From assembly GCA_013146195.2 (NCBI GenBank), contig CM028378.1:75111254-75175253 (forward strand): a stretch of 64,000 nt of DNA. The letters run 5' to 3'. Position numbers and translations under genes: made by a program. Below the pieces are notes generated by a model. That model saw only the letters and a program-made list of their open reading frames with translations. It did no database searches and was not told the origin of the DNA. This document shows, in pieces, positions 1 through 10,604 of the stretch (within the stretch, counting starts at the first letter, position 1; each line of letters begins with the position of its first letter). Source of the DNA: Codonopsis lanceolata. Lineage: Eukaryota > Streptophyta > Magnoliopsida > Asterales > Campanulaceae.

Positions 1-226
1 AGAGTGATTGGGGCGTCAGTTGGCAATTCCACCAAATATACCACCAGCTTCTCCAGGAAAGGAATATGCTTTCCAGTCACAACGACCACGTGGAGAAGTG
101 AAAAGCCGTTTTCTGAGATGATAGCAGTTGCCGCATCCTTGTCTCTGTCTAAGATAATTTTGGTTGCCTCCCAGTCACCTGCTAGTGTAGCCTTGTACAA
201 TGGCATGTACTTGCAAATACTTTTCT
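1..226 (-). CDS. Ankyrin-repeat exon (partial) of an ITN1/ACD6-like gene
   Basis: Read on the minus strand, this exon gives one open frame with ICKYMPLYKATLAGDWEATK, then KIILDRDKDAATAIISENG, FSLLHVVVVTGKH and LEKLVVYLVELPTDAPI. LYKATLAGDWE and LLHVVVVTGKH are ankyrin helix pairs as in plant ankyrin proteins of the ITN1/ACD6/PGG type, which are membrane proteins linked to stress and defence. The chosen acceptor (CAAACAG at 227-232) leaves the exon starting in phase 1, which matches the phase-1 donors of exons C, B and A upstream. An alternative AG at 253-254 would not match. The exon runs off the left edge, so further repeats, the membrane segments and the stop are not visible. I infer that it belongs to the same transcription unit as the gag-like exons at 911-13631. 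Confidence 0.72.
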
Positions 227-910
227 CTGTTTGGTGGTTAATTGGTAGTTTACTATATATATTCTTTAATGTATAAAAGTATCCAAATAAAATAAAAACT
301 CCATTCATCCCAAAATTATTATCTTGCTTTTATTTTTCGTTCGTCCATCTTGCTTTTATTGTGTGTAATTGTTTATAAAATTACTATTTCCTAATCTAAA
401 AATATTTCTTTACAAAGGGGGTACAACTAACCACAAAGCTTAGTTGAATTAGTTGTAAGACTAGCAATTTTGGACAATTATACCCCAAAAAAATGAAATG
501 TGAATTTGCGATAATGAAAGTACAAAGATGTCTAAATTTTGTAAATCAAATGGCCTAATTAAAGTACATTAGTATATATATATATGCCTCATTTTATCCT
601 CAAGCTTGAAATTAAATGCAAGTGTATTCATTCCATATCTATTGGATAAACAGACAGCTATAATTACTTCAATGAGTGGCAGTGCCACATTATTGAGCTA
701 ATCATATCTTATAAAAACTGCTTGACGAAGGGAATATTTAATTGTGTTTGTCCCATCCAAAGAGGCATATGATAATTTAATTCCTAGTAAGAAATTAATA
801 TAATTAAGCATGCATAAATATGCAAATAATGCAAACGATGATAAGTATTAAGGACTCCAAGTTTTGAATTAATCAAACAATATTAACTACACGGGTGGAG
901 TTTTACGTAC
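227..910. other. Intron between exon C and the ankyrin exon
   Basis: AT-rich DNA with no open frame that I can support. It lies between the donor of exon C (GTACGT at 905-910, minus strand) and the ankyrin acceptor, so it is read as an intron. I see no complete transposon in it. Confidence 0.45.
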
Positions 911-1308
911 CTTCCTCAGTGCGCTTAGTTACTGACTCTGTAGATAGAACATGTTCACTAATGTCTTGAACCAAGGTTTCTTCAATATTGATCATCATAC
1001 TTCTGAATGAATATGAGTTAAATTTTTTCTTCAAGACATCTTCGCTGATGGTAGCTAAGATCCATCCTCGAAGAAGCATGTCTGTTCTTTCCCAAAGTAG
1101 GTAGTTTTGAGATGCATATGGTGGTTCTTTCTCAAGGAAATCACGCAATTCAAGAATATCAACATGAGATAACCTATCTGTAAAAACCACAACTCATAGT
1201 TGTTTTTAGTAAGCTTGATAGTAACAACGTTTGACACATTAAACGTAGACGGGTATGGGTATACTTTAATATCGATGTCTTCTTCCTCTATTTCTTCTTC
1301 TTCCTCTT
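911..1308 (-). pseudogene. Copia-gag-like exon C (left copy), frameshifted
   Basis: The minus strand has an acceptor (ATTCAG at 1309-1314), an acidic start (runs of Glu plus DIDIK), VYPYPSTFNVSNVVTIKLTK and NNYELWFLQ. It then moves into another frame as LSHVDILELRDFLEKEPP, NYLLWERTDMLLRGWILATI and SRSMMINIEE-like sequence, and ends at a GTACGT donor. The shift falls at about 1170-1180, where the sibling exon B reads LQILSLADSLELLDFL without a break. The exon is therefore broken by a small indel. The domain resembles the N-terminal gag of Copia retrotransposons (Retrotran_gag_3/UBN2 type) but is delimited by splice sites rather than followed by pol. Both ends are phase 1, so skipping this exon would restore the frame. 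Length is 398 bp, against 471 bp for its closest relative at 52090. Confidence 0.68.
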
Positions 1309-1796
1309 CTGAATGAATTAAACAATATCAGTTTCATTAAAATTATCTTCGAAACATGATGTTAAAATAAATAAACTATTTTTTGAGATCATTAAAGGAG
1401 AAAAAACAACATAAGGACATATATATAAGTTAGTTTCAGATTCTTATTTCTTGTGGCACAATAAAGTTTCAGAGCCTTTATCGGTCCAAAAAGAAAACGA
1501 AAGTAATCAAGTTGTACATTTTTTGTTAGTTCATCCTAAAAACAAGAGTCACGTTTCTAAGATTTAAGGTCAAATTCTATTTTACATGTGATACAAAAAT
1601 AGAATTGTCTCTCTACTCCAAAAAGAAAGTACTGTAATACTTTTCATTTTGGTTTGTCCTAAAAAAGTGTAGCATTTTCCACATTTTTTCAAAATTTTCT
1701 TTCCTTTTGAAGATATAATATTTATGTATTATGTCATACCAAAAAACATATATTTAGTCCAATATAAAGAAATATAGAGAAGCAAAAATCTGTCTA
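1309..1796. other. Intronic DNA shared with other family copies
   Basis: No gene. The stretch at about 1610-1760 (GAAGATATAATATTTATGT and flanks) recurs at 12960-13040 (same strand) and, inverted, at 45190-45300, 53100-53200 and 61030-61140. It is thus part of the duplicated gene family's intron and not unique DNA. Confidence 0.45.
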
Positions 1797-2254
1797 TCTC
1801 TGCTATAAAAGTGTGAGTTGTTTCTTACAAATTAATATATGGACAATTAACATTTTATCTAATAAACCATCCACCATTTATTTAAGGACAAACAAGTAAA
1901 TTTATCATGATAAAAGAAAATGTTTGTACAATTTCATTTAATAAATACTCACCATTGAATAATATCAAATAAGTAAATTTTTTTATGGGCTAATCAATTC
2001 CATTAATAGTTAAATAATAATTTGGTCCCTCGACTTGTACTTAACTTTAAGTTATGTCCTACCTCTTTAAATTATATTCATTTCGTCTCATATGTCTATT
2101 TTTAAGTCAGATTCTCCCTCATGGAACTACGTTATAAATGTTGTCTAATATTTTTGAATGAGACAAAAATACACTTACTAAGATGAGTGACTAAACCTTT
2201 ATTTGAATATAAGATATAAGATGGCTTTACTTTTAAAATATACTTGGACATACA
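1797..2254 (+). mobile_element. Helitron 5' end (3' end not located)
   Basis: Starts A|TCTCTGCTATAAAAGTGTG, a typical plant Helitron 5' terminus. It is collinear with the reverse complement of 50279 down to about 49960, the 5' end of the fully bounded Helitron at 45476-50279: shared blocks include AAACCA(T/C)CCACCATTTA, AAGTAAATTTA and TTAATTCCATTAATA. The element is interrupted at 2255 by the MULE at 2264-3899. I did not find a matching hairpin-CTAG end in this orientation, so the right boundary is unknown or lost. Confidence 0.5.
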
Positions 2255-2703
2255 TTTTTAGATGGGCCAAATTAATTTTTTCCCCTAAGTTGCCACCAAA
2301 TCCCAGTTTGTCACCCATATTATGATTTGTGTCACTTTAACATTCAAGGTTGTCATTTATCTCATTTAACCTCATCTCGTCTGTTGCTGTTTGAAACTCA
2401 ACGTTAAATTGCATGTGCTCTTCCACGGGCTATTTTGATCTTTTTCCAACCCATCCCAATTCACCCCACGCACCTCCCTTTCTCTCTCTTCCCCATCGTC
2501 TCCCTCCCCTCAAACTGACCACCATTTGCTACGCCATCAACATTTCACCCCATCTATTACCAGTTCACCCCACCCACATCCCTTTCTCACTCTTCTCTCT
2601 TCCTAATCGCCCCTCTTTCCTCAAACCCACCACCATCTCCTGGACTGGCACGAAACTTTTCAGATCTGAGTTTGAAGCCAGGTTACAGATCTTCCTTGTT
2701 TGA

Positions 2704-3023
2704 GTCAGATGGGCGTGTGGATGAGGATGTGTTGCGGAAATTTGAGAAAGAGGTCAAGGATAAAGTCAAGCTGGTGAGATTAATATTGCTGGAAGCCTGA
2801 AACTAAAGAATCTTATGATAATCAGTTGAAGATTCAGAAGTTGAAGGACACCATCTTTGTAGTTCATGAACTACTTGTTAAAGCAAAGAAGAACAGTACA
2901 TTTACTAGCTTAATTTCTACGAAATCAACTCCTAAAAGTTTGCATTTTCTTGCAATGCAGCTCATGGGGGAGCGAATTGCAAATTCAGAGAAGTACACAG
3001 ATGATGAGCCCAAGCGAGTTTGA
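2704..3023 (+). pseudogene. Captured fragment of a GAUT-type galacturonosyltransferase
   Basis: Inside Pack-MULE 1. The plus strand reads DEDVLRKFEKEVKDKVKLV, then after small indels near 2785-2805 it continues ESYDNQLKIQKLKDTIF, VVHELLVKAKKNSTFTSLI, TKSTPKSLHFLAMQLMGERI and EKYTDDEP, then a stop at 3021. From knowledge of the family this is the stem and start of the GT8 domain of GAUT enzymes (GAUT1/3/4-like), Golgi glycosyltransferases that build homogalacturonan. The catalytic core (DxD region) is absent and at least one frameshift is present, so no enzyme can be made. A conserved Cys in the LHCLAMRL motif is Phe here. The homologous parental gene is not in the window. Confidence 0.75.
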
Positions 3024-3170
3024 TGACCCAAGTTCTTGACTTCCTCCTATGTTCCGGTACTTAGACAATTGGATGTGAGGTAGCTGGTAGGGGAGCCGTA
3101 CAATTTGACAGATGGGTGCGGTTTGGCGTAGCTGGACGAAGATCTCTGCCATTGGTTTCTTCTTCTAAGT

Positions 3171-3453
3171 GGTTCCGTTACATTTACCCATTCCAGGAGT
3201 GAAATCGTTTAATTTTTTCTCTTTATTTTTAGATTTTTTTTTATAAATGAGGGATTATTATGAGTTAGTTAATTTGAAAGAAAATGGCAGCTGAATAGGA
3301 AACTTGGTTTAGGGTTCCGTTACATTTACCCATTCCAGGAGTGAAATCGTTTAATTTTTTCTCTTTATTTTTAGATTTTTTTTATAAATGAGGGATTATT
3401 ATGAGTTAGTTAATTTGAAAGAAAATGGCAGCTGAATAGGAAACTTGGTTTGC
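3171..3453. repeat. 142-bp tandem duplication inside Pack-MULE 1
   Basis: GGTTCCGTTACATTTACCC at 3171 repeats at 3313, and the whole unit through GAAACTTGGTTT is almost identical in both copies (period 142 bp). It is non-coding and lies between the GAUT fragment and the right inverted repeat. Confidence 0.85.
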
Positions 3454-3908
3454 AAGATTATACAATCACAATTAAAAGAAACGCTTAGAAAAATCTTATT
3501 CGAGTAATCCAACGAATGAATTTTGAGAGAGAGAGATCTATGGGGAAATGGATTGGGATAAGAGTGGGTTTCTATAATGACTTTATCGACATGAGAGAGG
3601 AATGTGGGTGGGGTGAAATGTTGATGGTGTAGGAGATGGCGGTGGATTTAAGAGGAAAGAGACGATGGGAAAGAGAGAGAAAGGGAGGTGGGTGGGGTGA
3701 ACGGGGAAAGGTTGGAAAAAGACCAAAATTACTCATACGTGGAAGAGCACGTACGATTTAACGTTGAGTTTCAAACAGTAACAGATGAGAGGAGGATAAA
3801 TGAAACTAATGTCAAGAATGCTAAAGTGGTATAAACCTTAGTATGAGTGGCAAACTAGGATTTGGTGTCAACATTGGGGGAAAAATTGTATATTGGCCCT
3901 TTTTAGAT

Positions 3909-5733
3909 GTATACGAAAACTTGTAATTATAAAAGTAGATTTGTTGTTGTGTATCGAGATATTAAGCAAATCCATAGCGTGTGTAGTAATTACAAGTGAA
4001 CAAACTAAAATAAATGAGTTAAGAAATTAAACTGTGCTAAAAATTCAAGAAGATGAAGAAAATTGAGAACTTAGTTGATGAATCCATATGTTTTGTAGGA
4101 CATGATAATAAACTATACAATTTGCTCATTTGAATTTTTGGACTACTACAACCGACTTTAAAAACTATCATATTGGTCCCTAAATTATAAATTTTACTAA
4201 CAAATCCCTACTTAGTTAACTACGTAACTTTTATTAGGATTTTCACTACACGTTAAGTTCTGAAAATTTCAAATAGACCCTCTTAGGATTAGAAATGTAT
4301 AGACAGTCTTATGTGCGTAATAACGTTAAAGTAAATAGTTGTCTTTTGTAATTTTATTTTGTATATGGAAATATAACATTATAAAAATATATAAATAATA
4401 TTTTATTAATATTATCTTCATATTAACCATTACTATGAATATCTACACATTCTTTTTTGAATTACAAAATCAATTATCTCAAAAGAAATAGAGTAATAAT
4501 TTAATGAGCAACATCTTTTTACTTTAAATTCATTCATTCTTATCAATATTTCAATTGAACACTAGCATTCAAAATTTTCTCAATCAAACCATTATTTTCA
4601 CTTTCTAACACTCCGAGTCACGAATTCCAAAATAACATAAGTGAAATTTAAAACAACAATGAAAATTCGCATTTTAGAGCATAGGTAACTATGTGTGTTA
4701 CTAATACACTATGTGTTCTTCAAAATTGTTACTAACATCTTAGAGCATGTTTTTCCACATTTTATTTTCTTATTTATTAAATTTTGTTTGTATGTTTGTT
4801 CGAAAAGTATTAAAATGATAGAATGTAGAAGTAAAGTGGGGCCATAAATAATGGGTGTAGTATTATAAATTTATAATGAATATATGTACTTAGTACAACA
4901 CTTATGATTTGAGATTTACTAAAATACCCTGCACTTATGATTTTTAATTTTTTTATTAAAATTGATCAACGCGATGGTGGTGATAAAAAAATGTGGTTGA
5001 AATTTTTAAAAGTGTTGTATTGTGTTGGTGGCGGTGATGAGAAAAGTGATTAAAAATATGAATTGCATGTCAGTACATTTTTCAGAATTTTTAACCTCTC
5101 TAGTTCGTTATTTTTTAAACCGACACTTTTATAATTTTCATCCTAAAATGCCTCTGTTCTCGGATAGCGAAGGCCTGATTTTTGTACTGGTTATGAAGTA
5201 CCTTTCCGACCTTAGAAGAGGATTTCGAGTTACATTCTATCTTTCAATTCCTAAATTGAAGCACCCCTGCTTCAATTGCTTAGGAGTCGGTACCCGGGAA
5301 CTAAACTTTTTCTCAATCAATCTCAGTTCACTAGCCATGTAAACTTGTTGGGTGGGTTGAGATGAAGTGAGTTAGGTTGAAGTCAATCAAGGAATCGAAG
5401 GGAAACATGATATATCTTGGAGTTAAGGCCAGAAGTTTGTTGTGGGAGCTCGTTTTATGGTGATGGATTCCAGAATGAGGGGGAAGAAATGGGTTGGGTT
5501 AGGGAGAGAAGGAGGAGGGGTAATTACGAAGAAAAAAAGAAAATGAACTTATACAGTTAAAAAAAAATTAAGAGCGATGTAGCGGTTATAATTTCATAAA
5601 AAGGAACCGACTCATAATTATTCCAAAAATTAAAGGGATCATGGTTGGGGAGTGGGCATGCCCGTTGGTAGTTAGGTTGGGCTACGTGCTTGGAAGTATG
5701 GAAGCTTCAGCGGATGGCAGGCTTGTGGGTGTT
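3909..5733. other. AT-rich stretch without supported genes
   Basis: I see only short chance frames. The segment 5090-5160 (CTCTAGTTCGTTATTTTT, ACCGACACTTTTATAA) is loosely repeated in inverted form near 5550-5620, suggesting a decayed inverted-repeat element. Similar wording recurs inside the Helitrons at 19550-19640 and 56980-57090. The sequence at 5620-5733 continues across the solo LTR at 8376. Confidence 0.35.
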
Positions 5734-8375
5734 TGTAATACCCCGACTATTTGGTTCACTTAGATGTGTATTATTTAATTATATTACGTATGTGATAATT
5801 TTAAACACGAAATTAAAATGTGATTTTTGGGTTGCTTATGTTAGTACAGTATCCTACTAAATTATTAATAAGTTAAATAGGGATTGTCTGTTGTCCGTTA
5901 GTATGACATTAATTGTGTATAATATCATACTGCAATTGATAATCATTACTTATTACATACGGGTTGTGTAATTGGATAATTAATTAGTAGTCATTTTATA
6001 TTGTGTTATTAACTTTATTATGAAAATATAATATTAATAATTTTATCATTGAGTTAATAAGTAATAAACATATTTTATACCACTTTTGACATGTTTGACT
6101 TAAAGTAATATTGTGTTAGACTTTTCTATATTTATAATAACACTCTAGTTAATAAAACATATTAATATACTAATAAGTGTCTTGTACGAATTTATTAGAA
6201 GAGTCTTATCTATTAAGACTTGAGTGGGACTCATCACTATATTTAATTACTTTGGTGTATGGCTAAGGTTATAAAGAATTGATATTTCTCTTCCCTATTA
6301 CTAGTTAGTTAACTATGCTTATAGCTTAGGTGACTCGGCCGAATAGGTTTGAGAGAATGAGCCACCTCCTGCTTAGTGGATAGGCATAAATTTGGGATTT
6401 GAGACTCCAGCCCTTCATTTCATTTTCATGCCCAGCCGAAAGAGAGAGTTTCCATATTAGAGAGAATAGAACCGTATGAATGTGTGTTCGTTTATTTTCA
6501 GATTCTTATCGTTCCAATTTCGTAGAGTTATGAGTTTGACTCGAGGATTATTATAGAAGACTTTTAACATATTTTTACCGTGGTCATCATCTTATTTTGA
6601 GGTAAGTGAGATTATGCAATATCGATTCTGTTTTAATTTAATTACATAATTATCCCTAAAATATTCTTATTTGATTCGTGTTCTTTTTATTGAAACATGT
6701 TTACTGTTATCAATTAACTTTGGGTATCGATTTGACTTGTAAATTATTTTATGTTAATAATCAGTGTGTTTTCTTAAGCCTTTGGTATATATACTTGCAT
6801 GTGGGTTGGTCTTGATTTCATATGAATTAATTTGTTAATTTGTGTTTAATACATGAAAAACATATGTATATATGTATTCGTTTGTATGCGTTGTTCGGGT
6901 ATATATATTTGTAATTACTAATTAGGATAATGGTTTGATTTGATAGGTAGTTTAATAATATATGGAGATTTAAGGTAAAGGAAAAAGTGGAAAGAGAGAA
7001 TTAAAATTAGAAAAAGAGAATTGCTGAAGCTATAACTCTTTTTTCCTTCTTCTTTTTTTTTTTTTTTTTGCCGAAGTTATAACTCGGCTTTGAGTTTGAA
7101 GAAGAAGAAATTTCACAATTGCAATTTAAACCCTGTTGTTTAGCTTTCTAATAGAAATATGTCCTTATAGTTTATAATTTTCGGAATGGCCCTTCTTAGT
7201 TTTAAGTAAATGTTACTATATTTATAACCTAATAATTTTAAATCGGAATTAAGTGATTCAAAAGCCTAAATTAATTATTTTTTTAGAGTACTTTCTATTG
7301 GACTTAATTTTAGATTCAGATTATGTGTTTACTTTCAATATTGCAGATTATAATTGTAGTGATAATAGTGTTAATATTCATTGCTGAAAACACGGTACTT
7401 AAAGTTGGTTCTTAAATCATTTAATTGTGCTATAGGCTTAGATTGAGTCGTGTTAGCTGATTGGGTATTTAGATTGTCTCGGATTTGAGGTAAGGGTTAT
7501 AGTCAAACTAGTCACTATTCGATTTTTGTTATTCGAAACATTTGATAGATATTGTTCTTATCAAGTTTGGATTTAAGCTTTCTATTGTTTCTTCGTTGTT
7601 CACCTCATTTGGAATCGATGAATTGTATTTATTTTTTTGCTACGCTGCCATACACACTTTGAGTTGTTACTATGTTACGATTTGATAGCGTTACAAGTGG
7701 ATTGCTCCATCACCGGTTGTTGGTATTGTTATTGCGGCTCTTGGTCAAAGTGACATTTGCAGTGACACTTTGATGTTTGAGTCATTTGTTTTACATGTAT
7801 TGGGCATTTGGCCGGCTCAAGTGTTATGGAATTTGATTTGATATCATTGTTTATCGTTATTGTTCATCCACTCTTCGATAAAGAGATATGCTTGTTTGGC
7901 TTTGTTTCGCAGCTTTTGGTTTTGTTTCACATCTATTGTTATCAAATTAATAAAATCACTTCGATACAGTTTCGAAACACTATCATATCCTTTAATGTTG
8001 TCATTACTGAATGATTTGTGCTTACCCTTTCTCTTTTCTTCCTTCTAGGTGATAGTTAGAGGGAAGCTTGGTGTTTGGTTCGGGTTTTGTAGTTAGAAAT
8101 TGTATAGTGATGCATGAGTCAGCTCACCTTTGAACATTGTATTTTTGTCGATTTGTATAGTTTATAGTATAAATTTTTTGGAGGCTTGAATATTTGGGTT
8201 TCCATGAGACACTTTGGGTTTGTTTTGGGATAGTTGTTATGATGTACTCGTACACTGTGCTATTTTGGTACTTTGACGGGAACACTTTCCTGGATTTGGC
8301 TTTTGCTTTAAAATTTTTTTGGTTTTGTTCTTCACCTCTCGTGAGACGTGTAAACACGATCTCCGAGGCGTGACA
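5734..8375 (+). mobile_element. Solo LTR of a Gypsy element (about 2.6 kb)
   Basis: Begins TGTAATACCCCGAC and ends CCGAGGCGTGACA, the TG...CA termini typical of plant Ty3/Gypsy LTRs with a TGTAA(C/T)ACCCCG start and a (G/A)GGCGTGACA end. The 5-bp flanks are GTGTT (5729-5733) and GTGCT (8376-8380), a target duplication with one mismatch. There is no gag or pol inside and no second LTR in the window, so this fits a solo LTR left by LTR-LTR recombination. Smaller insertions within it cannot be excluded. The orientation is taken from the TG-start consensus. Confidence 0.7.
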
Positions 8376-9955
8376 GTGCTAAGCAAGGGATGTCTGGGTT
8401 TGGGCTAGAATTGGTGGGCTAAGGGTTGGACAACCAAGGTGGAGGGCAGGCTCAACAACTAAACAAAATGTGTTGGGTTGGGCTGGATGGAAGGTAGGCC
8501 TAAGTGGTGGTGAAGTAGTTTTGGCCTCGGCATTGGAAGGCTTGAAGGCTTCACGATGATTATAAAAGGGTGATAACCGGGCCGGTTCAATGTTGAGAAA
8601 ATATAACTTCAAAAGTCAGTGATAATTTTTTTAAACCACTATAGTACACTTTTGAGGGGAGAAATGACAAAGATACCATTAATGAAGAAAAGGTGCACGG
8701 ACAAAGCCACAACCTAAATTTGGGCATCGCTTAAAATTTTGGGCATCGTTCAAAAATTTGGGCGTTGCAATGCAAAAGCTTACTGCCCAAATTTGGGCAT
8801 CGCAAGAAAAAAAATTGGGTCTCGTTCAAAATTTTAGCTGTCGTTCAAAATTGGGCGTTGTTCAAAATTTTGGCCATCGACGCCCACATCGGAGGCAGGT
8901 CTGGAAACTAAGCATCACAGTATCAAAACATTGGGCATCATAGTATTAAAACATTGAGCATCACTTAAAACATTGCCCAAATCACAAATACCTCTATATT
9001 TTCTTGGAGCATTTTAAACGCATCCAAAATGGTAGGCAACAATGCCCACATCGAAGGCAATGATGCCCACATCGGAGGCAACGACGCCCATATCGGAGGC
9101 AACGATACCTACATCGGAACCATTGTTGTAGGGTACTCTCTTGTTCGAATTTTATGCACACACTCGACATTTTGTTTGACTCCAAACTAAGCATCATAGG
9201 GTTGTGCGCATTGATAATAGATTTATCTACAAGTGATTTCTTCTGCATCGAAATGAACAAAATTGGTTTCTGAATGAATAATTAAACACTGCCACCAAAT
9301 ATCAACAAATGTGGGCATCGAAATGGACAAATTTGACGTCAAAATGAATAAATTGAACACTGTCCCTAAATCTGTGTGTAAAATTGAGCATCAGAAACTT
9401 TCGAAGCCCAAAATAGTACTTAAACATCGTTTTTTGACCTTAAAATGAAGACGTCACCGAGTGAAACCTAGTGTTTTTGTAGATCTCATTGAGAGCTCCA
9501 ATTTAATATGTAGTGGGCCCTATGGTTCATCCAAGATCAAAAGTTATGAAGAAAATGGTCGGGAAAGATGAAAAGAGGTCAACAATGGAGAAAAGAGACT
9601 CAGCCGAATGTGAAGAAAATAAACAATATTGGACAATTTTATAAAAGTGGACTTAAACGGTTTTTAAAAAGAGAGGGTAGTGGAATGGTTACAATTTCAA
9701 GAAAATGTACCGGTCAGCAATTAATCCATTAAAAAAGAGAGAAATTCGGGCCGGTACCTTTTGGAGAAATTATAAGCTTTTCAGTCTACTTTCTTTTTAT
9801 TCAACTGGTAAAATACACTTTTGGGATAAAATTTCCAAGATATCTTTAATGAATAAAAGACGCGCATAACACCCCTACCCAAAATTAGACATCGTAATTC
9901 AAAATCTGGGCATCGCAATTGGCCCGCTTTTAATTATACAAATAATAACTATACA
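8376..9955. repeat. GGGCATCG-rich repetitive DNA
   Basis: From about 8715 to 9900 the words GGGCATCG, TTGGGC(G/A)TTG and GCCCACATCGGAGGC recur irregularly, mostly next to AAAATTT. A strict array of four 21-bp units (GGCAACGATGCCCACATCGGA type) occupies 9035-9118. I see no coding function. The minus-strand frame across it is only the translated repeat (RCGHHCL-type heptads). It may be the inner part of an unclassified retroelement into which the solo LTR inserted. Confidence 0.5.
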
Positions 9956-9971
9956 AGGGAGTTTTACGTAC

Positions 9972-10016
9972 ATATCTCTTCTTTTTCTTCTCCTTTCTCC
10001 ATTTATGCTTTTTTTA
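9972..10016 (-). pseudogene. Relic of 45-bp acidic mini-exon D (left copy)
   Basis: The minus strand has an acceptor-like GAAAAAG, a 45-bp purine-rich body (GGAGAAAGGAGAAGAAAAAG) and a GTACGT donor. It aligns with the plus-strand mini-exon at 62485-62529, which has the same length and the same flanks (TTGTTTAATT upstream, GTAAAACT(T)CCC downstream). The left copy contains a TAA in the predicted frame and has lost the conserved G before the donor, so it is a relic. Confidence 0.5.
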
Positions 10017-10041
10017 CTTTTTCAGAATGAATTAAACAATA

Positions 10042-10297
10042 TTCCCTTAGTTTCTAAGCAATTGTCATCATTTCACTATTTGTCTGTTATAAATAATTGT
10101 CCTTTTTTAAAACTTTTTTTAGGAAAATACTTTTATCACTTTACCATTACTTTTTTTTATCTAATTTAATTTTGATCATAAGTTTAAGGGCATTAAAAAA
10201 AACTACATATTACACTAATATTTATAATACACTCAATTATTTTTTTCTTAAACGATGTATCGTATCAAATATTACGATTATTTAAAAACGGAGGAAG
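10042..10297. mobile_element. Stowaway-type MITE
   Basis: About 256 bp flanked by TA (10040-10041, 10298-10299). The ends are TTCCCTTAGTTTC and AAAACGGAGGAAG, the CTCCCTCCGT-type inverted ends of Tc1/Mariner MITEs. The interior shares words such as TTTACCATTACTTTTT with the other Stowaway copies in this window. Confidence 0.6.
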
Positions 10298-10482
10298 TAT
10301 CAAATTAAAATCAACTCCAGAGCTTATGTTGTAATAAATTCATTACTCAAAAAATAATCATCCCAAATACTAGGAATTAATATTAAGATCATTAAAGGAG
10401 AAAAATGCACAAGAAGATATCCAAGTTAGTTTCGGTTTCATGTTAACAAGAACCCAAGATCTTTCAAGTTATACCATGTGAA

Positions 10483-10596
10483 TAGGGGTGGCAAAATGAG
10501 TGTTATGGATAAATGAGTGTTAGGCTATTATCCATGGATAACCTTGGATAATAGCCTAACATTCATTTATCCATAACACCTATTTTGTCACCCCTA
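10483..10596. mobile_element. Foldback hAT-type MITE
   Basis: A 114-bp near-perfect palindrome. TAGGGGTGGCAAAATGAGTG on the left mirrors CACCTATTTTGTCACCCCTA on the right, and the arms meet at about 10540 (GGCTATTATCCATGG). The flanks CATGTGAA (10475-10482) and CACGTGAA (10597-10604) form an 8-bp target duplication with one mismatch, the size used by hAT elements. TAGGGGTGGC is a known style of hAT end. Confidence 0.72.
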
Positions 10597-10604
10597 CACG
10601 TGAA

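Larger units (their letters stand above)
2264..3899. mobile_element. Pack-MULE 1 (Mutator-like element carrying a gene fragment)
   Basis: Flanked by identical 9-bp direct repeats TTTTTAGAT (2255-2263 and 3900-3908), the duplication size of Mutator-like elements. The ends are inverted: GGGCCAA at 2264 and TTGGCCC at 3893-3899. Long terminal inverted repeats of a few hundred bases follow: CACCAAATCC, GTTTGAAACTCAACGTTAAAT, GCTCTTCCACG and CCATCAACATTTCACCCC occur on the plus strand near 2295-2560 and inverted near 3620-3870. There is no transposase. The inner 2.7-3.1 kb holds a host gene fragment (see next entry). This is a non-autonomous gene-capturing MULE nested in a Helitron. Confidence 0.86.

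Noticed and set aside
2413..2703. 96-codon plus-strand Pro/His/Leu-rich frame
   Set aside because: Lies in the CT-rich inverted repeat of Pack-MULE 1 and is mirrored at the other end; not a conserved protein.
5022..5342. 106-codon plus-strand frame
   Set aside because: No family resemblance, surrounded by AT-rich repeats; likely chance.
8994..9260. Cys/His-rich 88-codon minus-strand frame
   Set aside because: The pattern comes from the 21-bp repeat array; no start context, family or conserved neighbours support a gene.
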